From Synechococcus sp. KORDI-52 (GTDB taxonomy: Bacteria > Cyanobacteriota > Cyanobacteriia > PCC-6307 > Cyanobiaceae): a stretch of DNA of 64,000 bases. This document shows positions 25,845 through 36,157 of the stretch, piece after piece. Positions within the stretch are counted from its first letter, which is position 1. Each line of letters starts with the position of its first letter. The notes under the pieces were generated by a model that had not been told where the DNA came from, made no database searches, and saw only the letters and a program-made list of their open reading frames with translations. A program made the position numbers and the translations under genes. The stretch spans positions 744,001-808,000 of the forward strand of contig NZ_CP006271.1 in the NCBI RefSeq assembly GCF_000737595.1, given 5' to 3'.

Positions 25845-26454
25845 TCACCAGCTCCACGCAATCGGCCAGATCCTGCTTGCCGGTGTCGATCTTCAGTTCG
25901 GGCGCCTCAGGGGCCTCGTAGGGGCTGGAGATTCCGGTGAAGTCCTTGATCTGGCCAGCCCTTGCTTTGGCGTAGAGACCTTTGGGGTCACGGGATTCGC
26001 AGACGTCGAGATCGGCGGCGCAGAACACCTCGAGGAAATCACCGTCCTCCACAAGGCCGCGGGCCTTGTCACGGTCGGCGCGGAAGGGGGAAACGAAGGC
26101 CGTCAGCACAATCACGCCTGCATCCAGGAACAGCTTGGCCACTTCACCGATGCGGCGAATGTTTTCTTCGCGGTCGGCATCAGAGAAGCCCAGGTCCTTG
26201 CAGAGTCCATGGCGGATGTTGTCCCCGTCCAGCACATAGGTGGCAAGCCCCCGCTCGAACAGAGCCGCGTTCACGGCATTGGCCAGGGTGCTCTTACCGG
26301 AACCGGACAGTCCGGTGAACCAGAGGATGGCGCTGCGGTGGCCACGCTGCTTCGAGCGCTCGTCGCGGCCCACGGAGGCCTCATGCCAGGCAATGTTGGT
26401 GGACGCACCCTTGTTGGTGAGTTCTCCGTAGGTGGGGCTGGCTGTCATGGCCAT
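25804..26454 (-). CDS. cysC: Adenylylsulfate (APS) kinase
   Basis: This kinase phosphorylates adenosine 5'-phosphosulfate to PAPS for sulfate assimilation and sulfation. The 216-residue product has the P-loop GLSGSGKS (48-55), the substrate segment [34 protein letters not shown] and [16 protein letters not shown], all typical. It begins with a 40-residue N-terminal stretch seen in stand-alone bacterial CysC. ATG 26454 and ATG 26448 are both possible starts. Confidence 0.95.
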   Translation of the reverse strand: MAMTASPTYGELTNKGASTNIAWHEASVGRDERSKQRGHRSAILWFTGLSGSGKSTLANAVNAALFERGLATYVLDGDNIRHGLCKDLGFSDADREENIRRIGEVAKLFLDAGVIVLTAFVSPFRADRDKARGLVEDGDFLEVFCAADLDVCESRDPKGLYAKARAGQIKDFTGISSPYEAPEAPELKIDTGKQDLADCVELVIKALQERGVIPAA

Positions 26455-26479
26455 GGCATGAAGTGGCGGCCATTCTCCC

Positions 26480-26806
26480 TTAACCCCCAGCCCGTTTCGG
26501 CCGGTATCCCTCCTTGCTGAGCAGCTCGAGCGTCAGATCCACCTGATCGCCTTGCAGTTCGATCACGCCGTTCTTGGCGGTACCACCACTGCCGATGCGT
26601 GTTTTGAGCGTCTTCAGCAGCGCCTTGAAGCCCGCTGCATCCAGCTCCAGGCCACGGATCACGGTCACGGTTTTGCCGCCCTTGCCGCCGCGGGTGGGCT
26701 GGACCCGCACCATTTGCTGAGACTTTGCTGTGGGCTCCGTCGTAGGCCCGCTCGGTCGCTGCAGACTGTCGATGTTGCTGAATTCCTGCCAGCCTCCCTT
26801 CGGCAT
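26480..26806 (-). CDS. SUI1-family translation factor (eIF1/YciH-like)
   Basis: This is a 108-residue protein with a basic, disordered N-terminal half and a C-terminal SUI1 fold. Visible are [23 protein letters not shown] and the pattern [19 protein letters not shown] near the end. Bacterial YciH-type proteins act on initiation fidelity. ATG 26806 (MPKGGW) is preferred over ATG 26830, since the latter would abut the divergent methyltransferase start. The gene lies just upstream of cysC on the same strand. Confidence 0.88.
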   Translation of the reverse strand: MPKGGWQEFSNIDSLQRPSGPTTEPTAKSQQMVRVQPTRGGKGGKTVTVIRGLELDAAGFKALLKTLKTRIGSGGTAKNGVIELQGDQVDLTLELLSKEGYRPKRAGG

Positions 26807-26835
26807 CAACCCGTCGCAACCGCCTTGCATTGTCG

Positions 26836-27789
26836 ATGACCACCGCCACTCCTCGCTGGGCCGATTCCACCCGTGGCCTCGGCCGTCTGATTGAGATGTT
26901 GATCGGCATCGGTCTGCTGCGCCGTCCTCTTTTTTTCCAGGCCCGGCAGTTGATCATCCGCACAGCAGAGCGCAACGGCATCCCCTGGCGTGCCCGGCGC
27001 CGGGCGCTGCAGCAGGCGGCGGAACCGCTTCTGGCTGCCAGCGCCACGGCCGGGCTCACCCCACCGGCCTATTACCTGTCCCGCTTCCATGCCTATGAGC
27101 AGGGCAATCTCTGCTGGCAGGCCGCTGCTGAAGCCGAGCAGGCCACAGATGCCATGGCCCTGCGGGTGTGGCCAGATGAGCAGCTGAAGCCGGCCGAGGC
27201 CCAGGCCCGGCTCCGCGATGCCATCCATGCCGTGGCGGAGCCGTTGCTGCCCGCGTTGATCGATCGTGTGGTCGATCTGGGCTGTTCCGTCGGGGTGAGC
27301 ACCCAGGCCCTGGCCCGCTGGCTGAATGCCCGTGCCGCGGCGAATGCCGTCGATCCTCCAACGCTGATCGGGCTGGATCTGTCGCCGGAGATGCTGTCGG
27401 TGGCCCGTGTGCGTGACGGCCAGGGGCTCGTGCAGGACTGGCGCCATGCCGCCGCGGAAGCCACCGGACTGGCTTCGGCTTCGGTGGATCTGGTCAGCCT
27501 GCAGTTCGTTTGCCATGAGCTTCCGCAGGCGGCGACCCACGCTGTTCTGGCCGAAGCAGCTCGGCTGCTGCGCCCTGGTGGTGTGCTGCTGATGGTGGAT
27601 CAGGATCCCGGTTCGTCTGTGCTGCAACGCTTGCCGGCGCCGGTGGCCACATTGCTCAAGAGCACAGAGCCCTTCATTGAGCAGTACTTCGCCTTGGACA
27701 TGCCTGCCGCGCTGCGGGAGGCTGGGTTCCGGAATCTCAGCATCCGTGCCTGCGACCCACGGCACCGTGTGATCGCCTGCTTACGCTGA
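26836..27789 (+). CDS. Class I SAM-dependent methyltransferase
   Basis: This is a 317-residue protein. About 135 N-terminal residues of mainly helical sequence precede a Rossmann methyltransferase domain with the SAM motif [31 protein letters not shown], and the post-motif [12 protein letters not shown]...[14 protein letters not shown]. Proteins of this layout are conserved in cyanobacteria and plastids, but their substrate is not known to me. A TTG at 26830 is in frame, but ATG 26836 is the natural start. It precedes trpB by 22 bp. Confidence 0.85.
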   Translation: MTTATPRWADSTRGLGRLIEMLIGIGLLRRPLFFQARQLIIRTAERNGIPWRARRRALQQAAEPLLAASATAGLTPPAYYLSRFHAYEQGNLCWQAAAEAEQATDAMALRVWPDEQLKPAEAQARLRDAIHAVAEPLLPALIDRVVDLGCSVGVSTQALARWLNARAAANAVDPPTLIGLDLSPEMLSVARVRDGQGLVQDWRHAAAEATGLASASVDLVSLQFVCHELPQAATHAVLAEAARLLRPGGVLLMVDQDPGSSVLQRLPAPVATLLKSTEPFIEQYFALDMPAALREAGFRNLSIRACDPRHRVIACLR

Positions 27790-27811
27790 GCCGACGCTCC
27801 GCCTTGGATCC

Positions 27812-29068
27812 GTGACCAGCACCCTGCCCAACGCCAGCACTCCGGATCCCTCCAACCTGCAGCCATCGGTGCGTCCTGGAGCCCACGGCCGCTTTGGTCG
27901 CTTCGGGGGTCAGTACGTGCCGGAAACCCTGATGCCGGCCTTGGCGGAACTGGAGCAGGCCGCCGCCCAGGCCTGGAACGATCCGGCCTTCACCGCTGAG
28001 CTCAACCGCCTGCTGAAGAACTACGTCGGTCGGGCGACACCTCTCTATGAGGCTGAGCGTCTGACAGCCCATTACCGCCGTGCCGACGGTGGCCCCCGCA
28101 TCTGGCTGAAGCGGGAAGACCTCAACCACACCGGGGCCCACAAGATCAATAACGCCCTGGGGCAGGCTCTGCTGGCGCTGCGGATGGGCAAGAAGCGGAT
28201 CATCGCCGAGACCGGTGCGGGGCAGCACGGCGTCGCCACGGCCACGGTCTGTGCCCGCTTCGGTTTGGAGTGCGTGATCTACATGGGCGCGGAAGACATG
28301 CGCCGCCAGGCCCTCAATGTGTTCCGCATGCGCCTGCTCGGGGCCACGGTGCAACCGGTGACGGCCGGCACCGCCACCCTCAAGGACGCCACCAGCGAAG
28401 CCATCCGCGACTGGGTGACCAACGTCGAGACGACCCATTACATCCTTGGCTCCGTCGCCGGCCCGCATCCCTACCCGATGTTGGTGCGCGATTTCCATGC
28501 CGTGATCGGTGAGGAATCCAAGCAGCAGTGTCAGGAGGCCTTCGGTCGACTGCCGGACGTGCTGATGGCCTGCGTTGGCGGTGGCTCCAATGCCATGGGC
28601 CTGTTCCATCCTTTTGTTCAGGACACCTCCGTGCGTCTGATTGGAGTTGAGGCCGCCGGTGATGGTGTGGCCACCGGCCGCCACGCCGCAACGATCACCG
28701 AGGGTCGTGCCGGCGTCCTCCACGGGGCGATGAGCCTGTTGCTGCAGGACGGCGATGGCCAGGTGATGGAAGCTCATTCGATTTCTGCTGGTCTCGACTA
28801 CCCCGGCGTGGGGCCGGAGCACAGCTACCTGCGGGAGATCGGTCGGGCCGAATATGCGGCAGTCACCGATCAGCAGGCCCTTGATGCCCTGCGCCTGGTG
28901 AGTGAGCTTGAGGGAATCATTCCGGCCCTGGAAACGGCCCACGCCTTCGCCTGGCTTGAGCAGCTCTGCCCCACCCTGGCCGATGGCACGGAAGTGGTGA
29001 TCAACTGTTCCGGCCGCGGCGACAAGGACGTCAACACCGTGGCGGAAAAGCTGGGGGATCAGCTCTGA
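27812..29068 (+). CDS. trpB: Tryptophan synthase beta chain
   Basis: This PLP enzyme joins indole and serine to tryptophan. The 418-residue product has [14 protein letters not shown], the PLP lysine in [24 protein letters not shown], and the phosphate loop [10 protein letters not shown]. It starts at GTG 27812; the about 20 Pro/Ser-rich residues before the conserved RFGRFGG are unremarkable. It stands apart from other trp genes except trpG at 1050. Its stop codon forms one arm end of a 16-bp inverted repeat shared with hrcA. Confidence 0.97.
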   Translation: MTSTLPNASTPDPSNLQPSVRPGAHGRFGRFGGQYVPETLMPALAELEQAAAQAWNDPAFTAELNRLLKNYVGRATPLYEAERLTAHYRRADGGPRIWLKREDLNHTGAHKINNALGQALLALRMGKKRIIAETGAGQHGVATATVCARFGLECVIYMGAEDMRRQALNVFRMRLLGATVQPVTAGTATLKDATSEAIRDWVTNVETTHYILGSVAGPHPYPMLVRDFHAVIGEESKQQCQEAFGRLPDVLMACVGGGSNAMGLFHPFVQDTSVRLIGVEAAGDGVATGRHAATITEGRAGVLHGAMSLLLQDGDGQVMEAHSISAGLDYPGVGPEHSYLREIGRAEYAAVTDQQALDALRLVSELEGIIPALETAHAFAWLEQLCPTLADGTEVVINCSGRGDKDVNTVAEKLGDQL

Positions 29069-29081
29069 AGCTCAAGCTTCA
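29066..29081. repeat. Inverted repeat TGAAGCT-CA-AGCTTCA spanning both stop codons
   Basis: This is a 7-bp perfect inverted repeat with a 2-bp centre. The outer TGA on each strand is the stop codon of trpB (plus) and of hrcA (minus). It could fold as a short hairpin at both mRNA ends, but no T-run follows on either side, so a terminator role is uncertain. Confidence 0.5.
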
Positions 29082-30053
29082 CGCCAGCATCAATTCCAGG
29101 TGGCGGGCTACCCGCTGCACGGCGGCGCGGGCCGTGGCGTAGGCCATACGCATCGGGCCCACCAATGCCACGTGGCCGAGCCCCTCGTTGCAGCGGTAGG
29201 GAGCCTGCACCACCGCACAGGCTTCCAAGGCCGGCTGGGGATGCTCGTCGCCGATCCAGACCCGTGCGGATGCACCGCGGCTGATCAAGGTGCCGGGTTG
29301 GTCGTCGATCAGTTCCAGCAGCGGCCGAAGGCTGGCCGTGCTTTCGAATTCCGGTTCGCTCACCAGCCTTGAGAGGCCATGCACCACCACCGATGCGGGG
29401 TTCGTAGGGGTGGGTTGGTCGAGGGCGTTGCGCAGCACCGAGCCGCTGCGTTGCAATTGCCTCGGCAGCGCCTCCCAGTTCAGCTCCCCCTGCTCGAGCT
29501 GGTCTGCGGCCCACCGTTCCATGGCTATGAGTTCGGCGTCTGCCCCATGCGGCAGACGCAGGTTGAGATGGCTGGCGCGGCCATTGGCTTCCACCAGCAT
29601 CACCAGCAAGCGATCACCGCTGGGCACCAGGCGGATCGTCTCCAGCTGGCGGTTCTCCAGCTGCGGTTGGGTGATCAGGCTCATCAGACCGGTGAAATCA
29701 GTCAGCCGCCGGGCCACATGCATCAGCAGGTCGTCCAGGTCGGCCCAACGCAGGCTGAGGCCGGTGAGCTCCCGCTCCAAGTGTTGAACAGCAACGCCGG
29801 GTTCCGGCAGCAGCGCATCCACGTAGTGCCGGTACCCCATCGGGCTGGGAATGCGTCCGGCCGATGTGTGGGGCTGATGCAGCAGTCCACGACGCTCCAG
29901 AGCCCCCATGGCGGAACGAACGGTGGCGGAGCTGGCGGGGATGCCGAAGCGTTGCACCAGGGTGCGGCTGCCCACTGGTTCCATCGTGTCGACGTAGTGG
30001 TGCACCGTCGCCTGAAGCACCTGTTCTTGCCGAAGGGACAGGGGCTTGCTCAT
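29079..30053 (-). CDS. hrcA: Heat-inducible transcription repressor HrcA
   Basis: This repressor controls groESL and other chaperone genes through CIRCE operators. The 324-residue protein has an N-terminal winged helix (about 1-70: LSLRQEQVLQATVHHYVDTMEPVGSRTL, then SSATVRSAMGALERRGLL and HTSAGRIPS) and the C-terminal regulatory domain ending GHVALVGPMRMAYATA. Its start overlaps the rhodanese stop by one base (TGATG), so the two are coupled. No CIRCE element was noticed beside it. Confidence 0.94.
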   Translation of the reverse strand: MSKPLSLRQEQVLQATVHHYVDTMEPVGSRTLVQRFGIPASSATVRSAMGALERRGLLHQPHTSAGRIPSPMGYRHYVDALLPEPGVAVQHLERELTGLSLRWADLDDLLMHVARRLTDFTGLMSLITQPQLENRQLETIRLVPSGDRLLVMLVEANGRASHLNLRLPHGADAELIAMERWAADQLEQGELNWEALPRQLQRSGSVLRNALDQPTPTNPASVVVHGLSRLVSEPEFESTASLRPLLELIDDQPGTLISRGASARVWIGDEHPQPALEACAVVQAPYRCNEGLGHVALVGPMRMAYATARAAVQRVARHLELMLA

Positions 30054-30406
30054 CAGTAGCGGGGGACGCTGGGATCCACCTGAAGGCTCCAGGCATCAAT
30101 GCCTCCCTCAAGGTTCCACACCTCGAGGCCCCAGGGTTGGTCCAGCAGCCACAGACCGAAGTGGTAACTGCGGACGCCGGCATGGCAGACCACCACAACG
30201 GCCTGATCGGGCTGGAGGTCCTTTTGCAGGGTCGCCAGCCAGGCATTGGATTGGCTCAGGGGCCGGTGCAGCACCGCGCCGGGGAAGGGGGCGATGGCAA
30301 TCTCAGCCGCCTCGCGCACGTCCACCACTTGGGGTGACGGTCGTTCGCTTTGCAGCCATTGCTGCAACTCGGGCGCTTGGATGGGTTGTGGTTTGGATTG
30401 GCCCAT
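30053..30406 (-). CDS. Single-domain rhodanese-like protein
   Basis: This is a 117-residue rhodanese domain: VVDVREAAEIAIAPFPGAVLHRPL at the front, and the active-site loop VVVVCHAGVRSYHFG with the catalytic cysteine. The C-terminal NLEGGIDAW is the family's end motif. It transfers sulfane sulfur or acts as a sulfur carrier; the substrate is unknown. It lies directly upstream of hrcA with a one-base overlap and is divergent from the DUF3352 gene. Confidence 0.9.
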   Translation of the reverse strand: MGQSKPQPIQAPELQQWLQSERPSPQVVDVREAAEIAIAPFPGAVLHRPLSQSNAWLATLQKDLQPDQAVVVVCHAGVRSYHFGLWLLDQPWGLEVWNLEGGIDAWSLQVDPSVPRY

Positions 30407-30423
30407 GGCGCCATTCTGCGGTG

Positions 30424-32040
30424 ATGGACAAAGATGAGGCGATCCGAGAACGCCGGCCCATGAAGGCCCGCCCCTTCCTCAGCGCTGCCGGAGCTGCGCT
30501 GCTGTCGCTGCTTCTTCTGGCCGCTGGTCTGCTCTGGACCATGGATCGCCAGAGCCCCCTTCAACTGGCAGAGCAGCCGTTGCATCTGCCCCGGGCGGCC
30601 CGGTTCGTGCCCCGGGATGCCGATTTGTCCCTTCACTGGCTGGCCGATCCCGTGCGGTTGCCGGCCTATGCCCAGGCTGTGGCCCCTGCCTCCCAACGCC
30701 GCGATGCCCGTGATGGTGCAAGGCAGTGGCGTGAAGGGGTCTTTGCCTTGGCGGGCCTGCAGTTCGCTGTTGAGCTGGAGCCCTGGCTTGGAGAGGAGGT
30801 CAGCCTCACCCTCACCGATGGGGTCTCCCACGCTGGTTGGGTGTTGGCTTTGACCAGTCGGGATCACGACGGCGCCCGGCGCTTTCTGCAACGGTTCTGG
30901 CAGACCCGCAGCCTGGCGGGCACCGACCTCCAGATCAGCAGTTACCGCGGAATCGGTGTGATCAGCGGTCAGGGGGCGTTGGTGGGCCATGACCCCCAAC
31001 CCCTGGCGACGGCCTTGATCGATGACGATCTGCTTCTGGTGGCCTCAGGCCGGGGCGTGCTGGAGCAAGCCCTCGATGTCTCCCAGCTGCCGGATCAGCA
31101 TCAGCTGGGGGATCAACGCCTGCAGCGTCAGGTGGCTGAGCTCGGTCAAGGCGTGGCTCTGCTTACGGCCTCTCCCCACGCCCTTGAGCATTGGTTGCAG
31201 CTGCCCGAGCGGGTGGCCCAACGGGACGATCTGAGCGGACTTGTGGCATCGCTTCGGCCGGAGGGGGCCACCCTGGCGGTGGATGGGCGCCTCGGATTCC
31301 GGCAATCCCTTGGCGCCGACCCCTGGCCTGGCCTGAAGGATCTGACCGCCTCGGCCGGAGGCCATGCCCGCTGGCTGGCTCAGCTGCAGAGTCCAGCCCG
31401 TCTGTTGGATCCCAGCGAAAGTCATCCGCTGGCCCAATGGTTCGGTCCGGAGCTGGAGAAGCGCTTGGCGGACCAGCCGTCGGCAGAGGCTGTTGTGGGG
31501 GCCGATGACGGTCCTCTGCTTTGGCAGGACCAACCCGAGGGCTGGCTGCTGGCCACCCGCCCGCAAAGCCCCGCCAGGGATGTGGTGGATGCGCGTCTGC
31601 AGGAGCAGGGTCTGACCCGCTCTGAGCTGGAAGGCGATGGCGAGGTGTTGAGTGTGTGGACGCGTCTGGTGCGCCAGCGAGGCCGCCAGCCAGGGGTGGA
31701 TGCCCAGTTGGCCGCGGCTCAGGTCCGCGACGCTTCCCTGAACTGGTGGGGTGAGTCCTTGGTGGCGCTGGCGCAGCGCCAGAACGGCCGTGCCCTTCAG
31801 CCCCGCTTGAACCAGTGGCAGGAACTCACAGCGTCTTCCCAACCAGCGCAGGCCCTCCTGCTGGCGGAGGACCCGGCCCGATCCCTGTTGGGGCGATGGC
31901 GGCCCTGGGCCCTGCTGCAGGTGATGGCGGGGCGGCCCCTGCTGAACCAGGTCCGCGGGCTGGCGGTTGCCGTTGATGCTGATCGCCAGGAGGAGGGCGG
32001 CCCCGAGATTCCGTTGCATGCCCGGCTCCAACTCGGTTGA
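30424..32040 (+). CDS. DUF3352 membrane-anchored protein
   Basis: This is a 538-residue protein with a short basic start, one hydrophobic segment (AAGAALLSLLLLAAGLLW) that acts as an anchor or signal, and a long extracytoplasmic part rich in Leu, Gln and Ala. It opens with PRAARFVPRDADLSLHW, typical of DUF3352 proteins in cyanobacteria. No enzyme motif is visible and no function is established. ATG 30424 was chosen; ATG 30460 (MKARPF) also gives a good signal anchor. The open frame before 30424 is antisense to hrcA and the rhodanese gene and is not real. The last 23 bp overlap sixA. Confidence 0.8.
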   Translation: MDKDEAIRERRPMKARPFLSAAGAALLSLLLLAAGLLWTMDRQSPLQLAEQPLHLPRAARFVPRDADLSLHWLADPVRLPAYAQAVAPASQRRDARDGARQWREGVFALAGLQFAVELEPWLGEEVSLTLTDGVSHAGWVLALTSRDHDGARRFLQRFWQTRSLAGTDLQISSYRGIGVISGQGALVGHDPQPLATALIDDDLLLVASGRGVLEQALDVSQLPDQHQLGDQRLQRQVAELGQGVALLTASPHALEHWLQLPERVAQRDDLSGLVASLRPEGATLAVDGRLGFRQSLGADPWPGLKDLTASAGGHARWLAQLQSPARLLDPSESHPLAQWFGPELEKRLADQPSAEAVVGADDGPLLWQDQPEGWLLATRPQSPARDVVDARLQEQGLTRSELEGDGEVLSVWTRLVRQRGRQPGVDAQLAAAQVRDASLNWWGESLVALAQRQNGRALQPRLNQWQELTASSQPAQALLLAEDPARSLLGRWRPWALLQVMAGRPLLNQVRGLAVAVDADRQEEGGPEIPLHARLQLG

Positions 32041-32506
32041 CCTGCTCCTGCTGCGGCATGGCATCGCCGAACCCCGCCTGGCGGGGCGGGATCATCCGGA
32101 TCGTCCCCTGACCGCCGCCGGCCGTCAGCGCACGCAGCTGGTGATGGCGGCCCTGGTGCGGCGGGGGGTGCGGCTGGATCGTCTGCTGTCCAGCCCTTAC
32201 CGCCGAGCTCTGCAAACCGCTGAACTGGCCCTGGAGGCGGGGCTTGCCTCAGAGCTTGCGGTGGACGAACGACTCGAACCAGGAGGAGCCCTCGAAACGC
32301 TGCTGACGGCAGCCGATGGGCGCCTCGGTCTGGTGGGCCATGAGCCGGATCTGGGCGATCTGGCCTGCGGTCTTCTGGGGTGTGCTCCGGGTGCCCTGGT
32401 GCTGAAGAAAGCCGGTGTGATCCAGCTGCGTCATTCCACCGGCCAGTGGCAGGTGCAGGCCTTGCTTCGGCCATCACTGCTGATTGACGATTTAGGTTGC
32501 TGTTAG
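32018..32506 (+). CDS. sixA: SixA-type phosphohistidine phosphatase
   Basis: This is a 162-residue histidine phosphatase of the phosphoglycerate-mutase superfamily. Its N-terminal LLLLRHGIAEPR carries the catalytic His14 in the RHG motif. Further on are SSPYRRALQTAEL and the second active histidine in LGLVGHEPDLG. Family members remove phosphate from histidine phosphotransfer proteins, though the partner is unknown here. ATG 32018 is preferred over the in-frame 31967, since the conserved strand begins right after it. Confidence 0.9.
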   Translation: MPGSNSVDLLLLRHGIAEPRLAGRDHPDRPLTAAGRQRTQLVMAALVRRGVRLDRLLSSPYRRALQTAELALEAGLASELAVDERLEPGGALETLLTAADGRLGLVGHEPDLGDLACGLLGCAPGALVLKKAGVIQLRHSTGQWQVQALLRPSLLIDDLGCC

Positions 32507-32519
32507 AGGCAATCAGGCG

Positions 32520-33710
32520 GTGGCCCAGCAGCAGACAGGCGACCTGCGCCATGCGCGGACCGGGATCGAATTGCGTCCAGGCCTGGATGGCGTGCCTGCA
32601 ACCCAGTCGGCGATCTGCGACATCGATGGAGAGCAGGGGCTGCTCACCTATCGCGGCTACCCGATGCAGGATCTGGCGGCCAACAGCAGCTTCCTGGAAA
32701 CCGCCTATCTGCTGATTTGGGGAGAGCTGCCCAGCCGCAAGCAGTTGGCGGAGTTTGAGCACGCCGTGCAGATGCACCGGCGGGTCAGCTTCCGGGTGCG
32801 GGACATGATGAAGTGCTTTCCGGCCAGCGGCCATCCGATGGACGCGCTGCAGTCCAGTGCCGCCTCCCTGGGGCTGTTCTATTCGCGCCGGGCGATCGAC
32901 GACCCGCAGTACATCTATGACGCGGTGGTGCGGCTGATCGCCAAAATCCCCACGATGGTGGCGGCCTTTCAGCTGATCCGCAAAGGCCAGGACCCAATTC
33001 AGCCCAGGGATGATCTGGCCTACTCCGCCAATTTCCTCTACATGCTCACGGAACGTGAGCCGGATCCCCTGGCGGCGAGGATCTTTGATCGATGCCTGAT
33101 GCTCCATGCCGAGCACAGCCTTAACGCCAGCACCTTCAGTGCCCGGGTCACCGCCAGCACCCTCACCGACCCCTATGCCGTGGTGGCCTCAGCCGTCGGC
33201 ACCCTGGCGGGCCCGCTCCACGGCGGCGCCAATGAAGACGTCCTCGCCATGCTCGAGCAGGTGGGCAGTCCCGAGAATGCCGGCGCTTTCCTGGATGAGG
33301 CCATCGCAGCCAAGCGCAAAATCATGGGCTTCGGCCACCGGGAATACAAGGTCAAAGATCCCCGTGCCGTGATTCTCCAGGCCCTGGTTGAGGAGATGTT
33401 CGCCAGCTTCGGCCACGACGACCTCTACGACGTGGCCCGGGCGATTGAAGAGGAAGCGGCGTCCCGCCTCGGCCCCAAAGGCATCTATCCCAACGTGGAT
33501 TTCTATTCGGGCCTGGTGTATCGCAAGCTCGGTATCCCCAGGGATCTGTTCACGCCGGTCTTTGCCATTGCCAGGGTCGCCGGCTGGCTGGCCCATTGGC
33601 GGGAGCAGCTCGGGGCGAACCGGATTTTCCGGCCTTCGCAGATCTACTCCGGATCCCAGCCACGCTCCTGGATGCCCATTGAGGAGCGCGTCCCGGCTCC
33701 GGCCGCCTAA
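32520..33710 (+). CDS. gltA: Citrate synthase
   Basis: This is a type II-like short-form citrate synthase of 396 residues, condensing oxaloacetate and acetyl-CoA. Seen are LTYRGYPMQDLA, HAEHSLNASTFSARVTAST, the active-site histidines in AGPLHGGANEDV and FGHREYKVKDPR, and YPNVDFYSGLVYRKLGIP with the catalytic Asp. It uses a GTG start at 32520, 13 bp after the sixA stop. Confidence 0.96.
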   Translation: MAQQQTGDLRHARTGIELRPGLDGVPATQSAICDIDGEQGLLTYRGYPMQDLAANSSFLETAYLLIWGELPSRKQLAEFEHAVQMHRRVSFRVRDMMKCFPASGHPMDALQSSAASLGLFYSRRAIDDPQYIYDAVVRLIAKIPTMVAAFQLIRKGQDPIQPRDDLAYSANFLYMLTEREPDPLAARIFDRCLMLHAEHSLNASTFSARVTASTLTDPYAVVASAVGTLAGPLHGGANEDVLAMLEQVGSPENAGAFLDEAIAAKRKIMGFGHREYKVKDPRAVILQALVEEMFASFGHDDLYDVARAIEEEAASRLGPKGIYPNVDFYSGLVYRKLGIPRDLFTPVFAIARVAGWLAHWREQLGANRIFRPSQIYSGSQPRSWMPIEERVPAPAA

Positions 33711-33734
33711 GTTGCACCCACTTCCGTCGACACC

Positions 33735-34856
33735 ATGGTGAGTCCGGGACTGGACCTGGAATTGAGCTTTAGCCAGGCCCTGCAAGGGTTTGGCTTCTCT
33801 CCCGAGGTGGCGAGGCTGCTTTGGCTGCCGCTGCCGATGCTGCTGGTCCTGGTGGCTGCGGTGGTGGGTGTGCTGGTTTCGGTATGGCTGGAACGCAAGA
33901 TTTCCGCCGCTGTCCAGCAGCGGATCGGTCCTGAATACGCCGGTGCCCTGGGCGTGCTTCAGCCCCTTGCTGATGGCCTCAAGCTGTTGGTCAAAGAAGA
34001 CATCATTCCGGCGCGGGCCGACAGCCTGTTGTTCACCCTCGGCCCGGTGTTGGTGGTTGTGCCGGTGATCATCTCCTGGCTGATCATTCCCTTTGGCCAG
34101 AACCTGCTGATCAGCAACGTGGGCGTGGGGATCTTTCTTTGGATCGCCTTCAGCAGCATTCAGCCGATTGGCCTGCTGATGAGCGGCTATGCCTCCAACA
34201 ACAAGTATTCGCTGCTCGGGGGGCTGAGGGCCGCGGCTCAATCGATCAGCTACGAAATTCCCCTTGCTCTGGCGGTGCTGGCCATCGTCATGATGTCCAA
34301 TTCGCTGAGCACGGTCGACATTGTGGGTCAGCAGACCGGTGCCGGCATTTTGAGCTGGAACATCTGGCGTCAGCCGGTGGGCTTCCTGATTTTCTGGATC
34401 TGTGCCCTTGCTGAGTGTGAGCGGCTCCCCTTCGACCTTCCCGAAGCTGAGGAAGAACTGGTGGCTGGCTATCAGACCGAGTACGCGGGCATGAAGTTCG
34501 CCCTCTTCTACCTTGCGGGTTACATCAACCTGGTGCTCTCGGCCGTTCTGGTCAGCGTTCTGTATCTCGGTGGTTGGGGCTTTCCGATCCCTGTGGAGTG
34601 GCTGGCCGGCTGGTTGAATCAGCCCATCGATGCTCCCGTGGTCCAGGTGATCACGGGCACCGTCGGCATCGTGATGACGGTGCTCAAGGCTTATTTGCTG
34701 GTGTTCGTGGCGATCCTGCTGCGCTGGACCACCCCTCGCGTGCGCATCGACCAGCTGCTCGACCTGGGCTGGAAGTTCCTTCTGCCCCTGTCCTTGGTGA
34801 ACCTTCTGGTGACAGCAGCCCTCAAGCTCGCCTTCCCGGTTGCTTTCGGCGGCTAG
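33735..34856 (+). CDS. ndhA: NAD(P)H-quinone oxidoreductase subunit 1
   Basis: This is the ND1-type membrane subunit of NDH-1, 373 residues with about eight helices. It forms the join between membrane and peripheral arms and part of the quinone site. Landmarks are [44 protein letters not shown], and [24 protein letters not shown] written across residues of the central loop. It leads the ndhA-I-G-E operon. A small hairpin (CTAGGT 34853-34858 / ACCTAG 34865-34870) overlaps its stop codon. Confidence 0.97.
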   Translation: MVSPGLDLELSFSQALQGFGFSPEVARLLWLPLPMLLVLVAAVVGVLVSVWLERKISAAVQQRIGPEYAGALGVLQPLADGLKLLVKEDIIPARADSLLFTLGPVLVVVPVIISWLIIPFGQNLLISNVGVGIFLWIAFSSIQPIGLLMSGYASNNKYSLLGGLRAAAQSISYEIPLALAVLAIVMMSNSLSTVDIVGQQTGAGILSWNIWRQPVGFLIFWICALAECERLPFDLPEAEEELVAGYQTEYAGMKFALFYLAGYINLVLSAVLVSVLYLGGWGFPIPVEWLAGWLNQPIDAPVVQVITGTVGIVMTVLKAYLLVFVAILLRWTTPRVRIDQLLDLGWKFLLPLSLVNLLVTAALKLAFPVAFGG

Positions 34857-34913
34857 GTTTTCCTACCTAGGATTCTTGCTCTCGGCTCCGCTTCGTTCTC
34901 TCCCTTTCAGACC

Positions 34914-35561
34914 ATGTTCGGCTTCCTCAAACAGGTCGGTGATTACACCCGGGATGCAGTCGATGCAGCTCGGAATCTGGCCCAGGGCTTCTCGGTCACC
35001 TTCGATCACATGCAGCGCCGTCCGGTCACGGTGCAGTACCCCTACGAGAAGCTCATTCCTTCCGAGCGCTACAGGGGCAGGATTCACTACGAATTCGACA
35101 AGTGCATTGCCTGTGAGGTGTGTGTGAGGGTCTGCCCGATCAACCTGCCGGTGGTGGATTGGGTGATGAACAAAGCCACGAAGAAGAAGGAGCTGCGCAA
35201 TTACTCGATCGATTTCGGCGTCTGCATTTTCTGCGGCAACTGCGTCGAGTACTGCCCCACCAACTGCCTCTCGATGACGGAGGAGTATGAGCTGGCGGCC
35301 TTTGATCGTCACAGCCTCAATTACGACAATGTCGCCCTCGGACGCCTTCCCACCAGCGTCACCACCGACCCTTCGGTCGTGCCGTTACGGGAACTCGCCT
35401 ATCTGCCTGCGGGCGAGATGGATCCCCATAATGTGCCTGCAGATCGGCCCCGAGCTGGCCAATTGCCGTCCCAGGTGCTGGAGACCCTCACCCCTCCAGC
35501 CAAGCCCGCTGCCAAGAATGAGGGACAATCCTCCAGTGAGGCCAAGGAGGGCGACGCATGA
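34914..35561 (+). CDS. ndhI: NAD(P)H-quinone oxidoreductase subunit I
   Basis: This is the 23-kDa-type iron-sulfur subunit of NDH-1, 215 residues. It has two 4Fe-4S sites: Cys64, 67, 70, 74 ([12 protein letters not shown]) and Cys104, 107, 110, 114 ([12 protein letters not shown]). It passes electrons toward quinone. The C-terminal 50 residues are a Pro/Ala/Ser-rich tail typical of cyanobacterial NdhI. Its stop overlaps ndhG by 4 bp. Confidence 0.97.
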   Translation: MFGFLKQVGDYTRDAVDAARNLAQGFSVTFDHMQRRPVTVQYPYEKLIPSERYRGRIHYEFDKCIACEVCVRVCPINLPVVDWVMNKATKKKELRNYSIDFGVCIFCGNCVEYCPTNCLSMTEEYELAAFDRHSLNYDNVALGRLPTSVTTDPSVVPLRELAYLPAGEMDPHNVPADRPRAGQLPSQVLETLTPPAKPAAKNEGQSSSEAKEGDA

Positions 35562-36157
35562 CCATCGCGACCACCACTGAGCTGATCTGTTTCCTGGTGC
35601 TGTCCGCCGTTGTGGTGATTGGTGCCCTTGGTGTTGTGCTGCTCAGCAACATCGTCTATTCCGCCTTCCTGCTGGGCGGGGTGTTCACCGCCGTTGCAGG
35701 GCTCTACCTGCTGCTGAACGCCAGTTTCGTGGCCATGGCCCAGATCCTTGTGTACGTGGGTGCGATCAATGTGTTGATCCTGTTCGCGATCATGCTTGTC
35801 AACAAGCGGGAAGACCTCAAGGCCATCGCCAACCTCACCACCCGTCGGGTGGTGTCTGCCGGCGTCTGCGCCGGTCTGCTGGCATTGCTGGTTCGTGTGG
35901 TGGTCACCACCCCCTGGTCGCTCCCCGGTCCTGCCGCTGTGGGTGAAGAAGCCACAGCCCGCATTGGTGAACATCTGTTCACCGATTACCTGTTGCCGTT
36001 TGAGGTGGCATCGGTCCTTTTGTTGATGGCCATGATCGGCGCCATCGTGCTGGCCCGTCGTGATGTGCTGGCCACCGATGTGGTCACCGGTGAAGTGGCC
36101 GATCAAGGCCTGATTGAAAAGGCCCGAACTCCCCTGTTGATGAATCGAGCGGACTGA
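35558..36157 (+). CDS. ndhG: NAD(P)H-quinone oxidoreductase subunit 6
   Basis: This is the ND6-type membrane subunit, 199 residues with five helices. The conserved [21 protein letters not shown] segment occupies the third helix (residues about 62-82, slightly split by numbering). It contributes to the proton-pumping arm. It overlaps ndhI by 4 bp and ndhE by one base. Confidence 0.95.
   Translation: MTIATTTELICFLVLSAVVVIGALGVVLLSNIVYSAFLLGGVFTAVAGLYLLLNASFVAMAQILVYVGAINVLILFAIMLVNKREDLKAIANLTTRRVVSAGVCAGLLALLVRVVVTTPWSLPGPAAVGEEATARIGEHLFTDYLLPFEVASVLLLMAMIGAIVLARRDVLATDVVTGEVADQGLIEKARTPLLMNRAD

Noticed and set aside
30046-30423. Upstream extension of the DUF3352 gene
   Set aside because: It is antisense to hrcA's start and the rhodanese gene; the anchor segment begins after ATG 30424.
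34853-34870. CTAGGT/ACCTAG hairpin at the ndhA stop as a terminator
   Set aside because: The stem is only 6 bp, no T-run follows, and ndhI continues the operon; it is mentioned under ndhA only.
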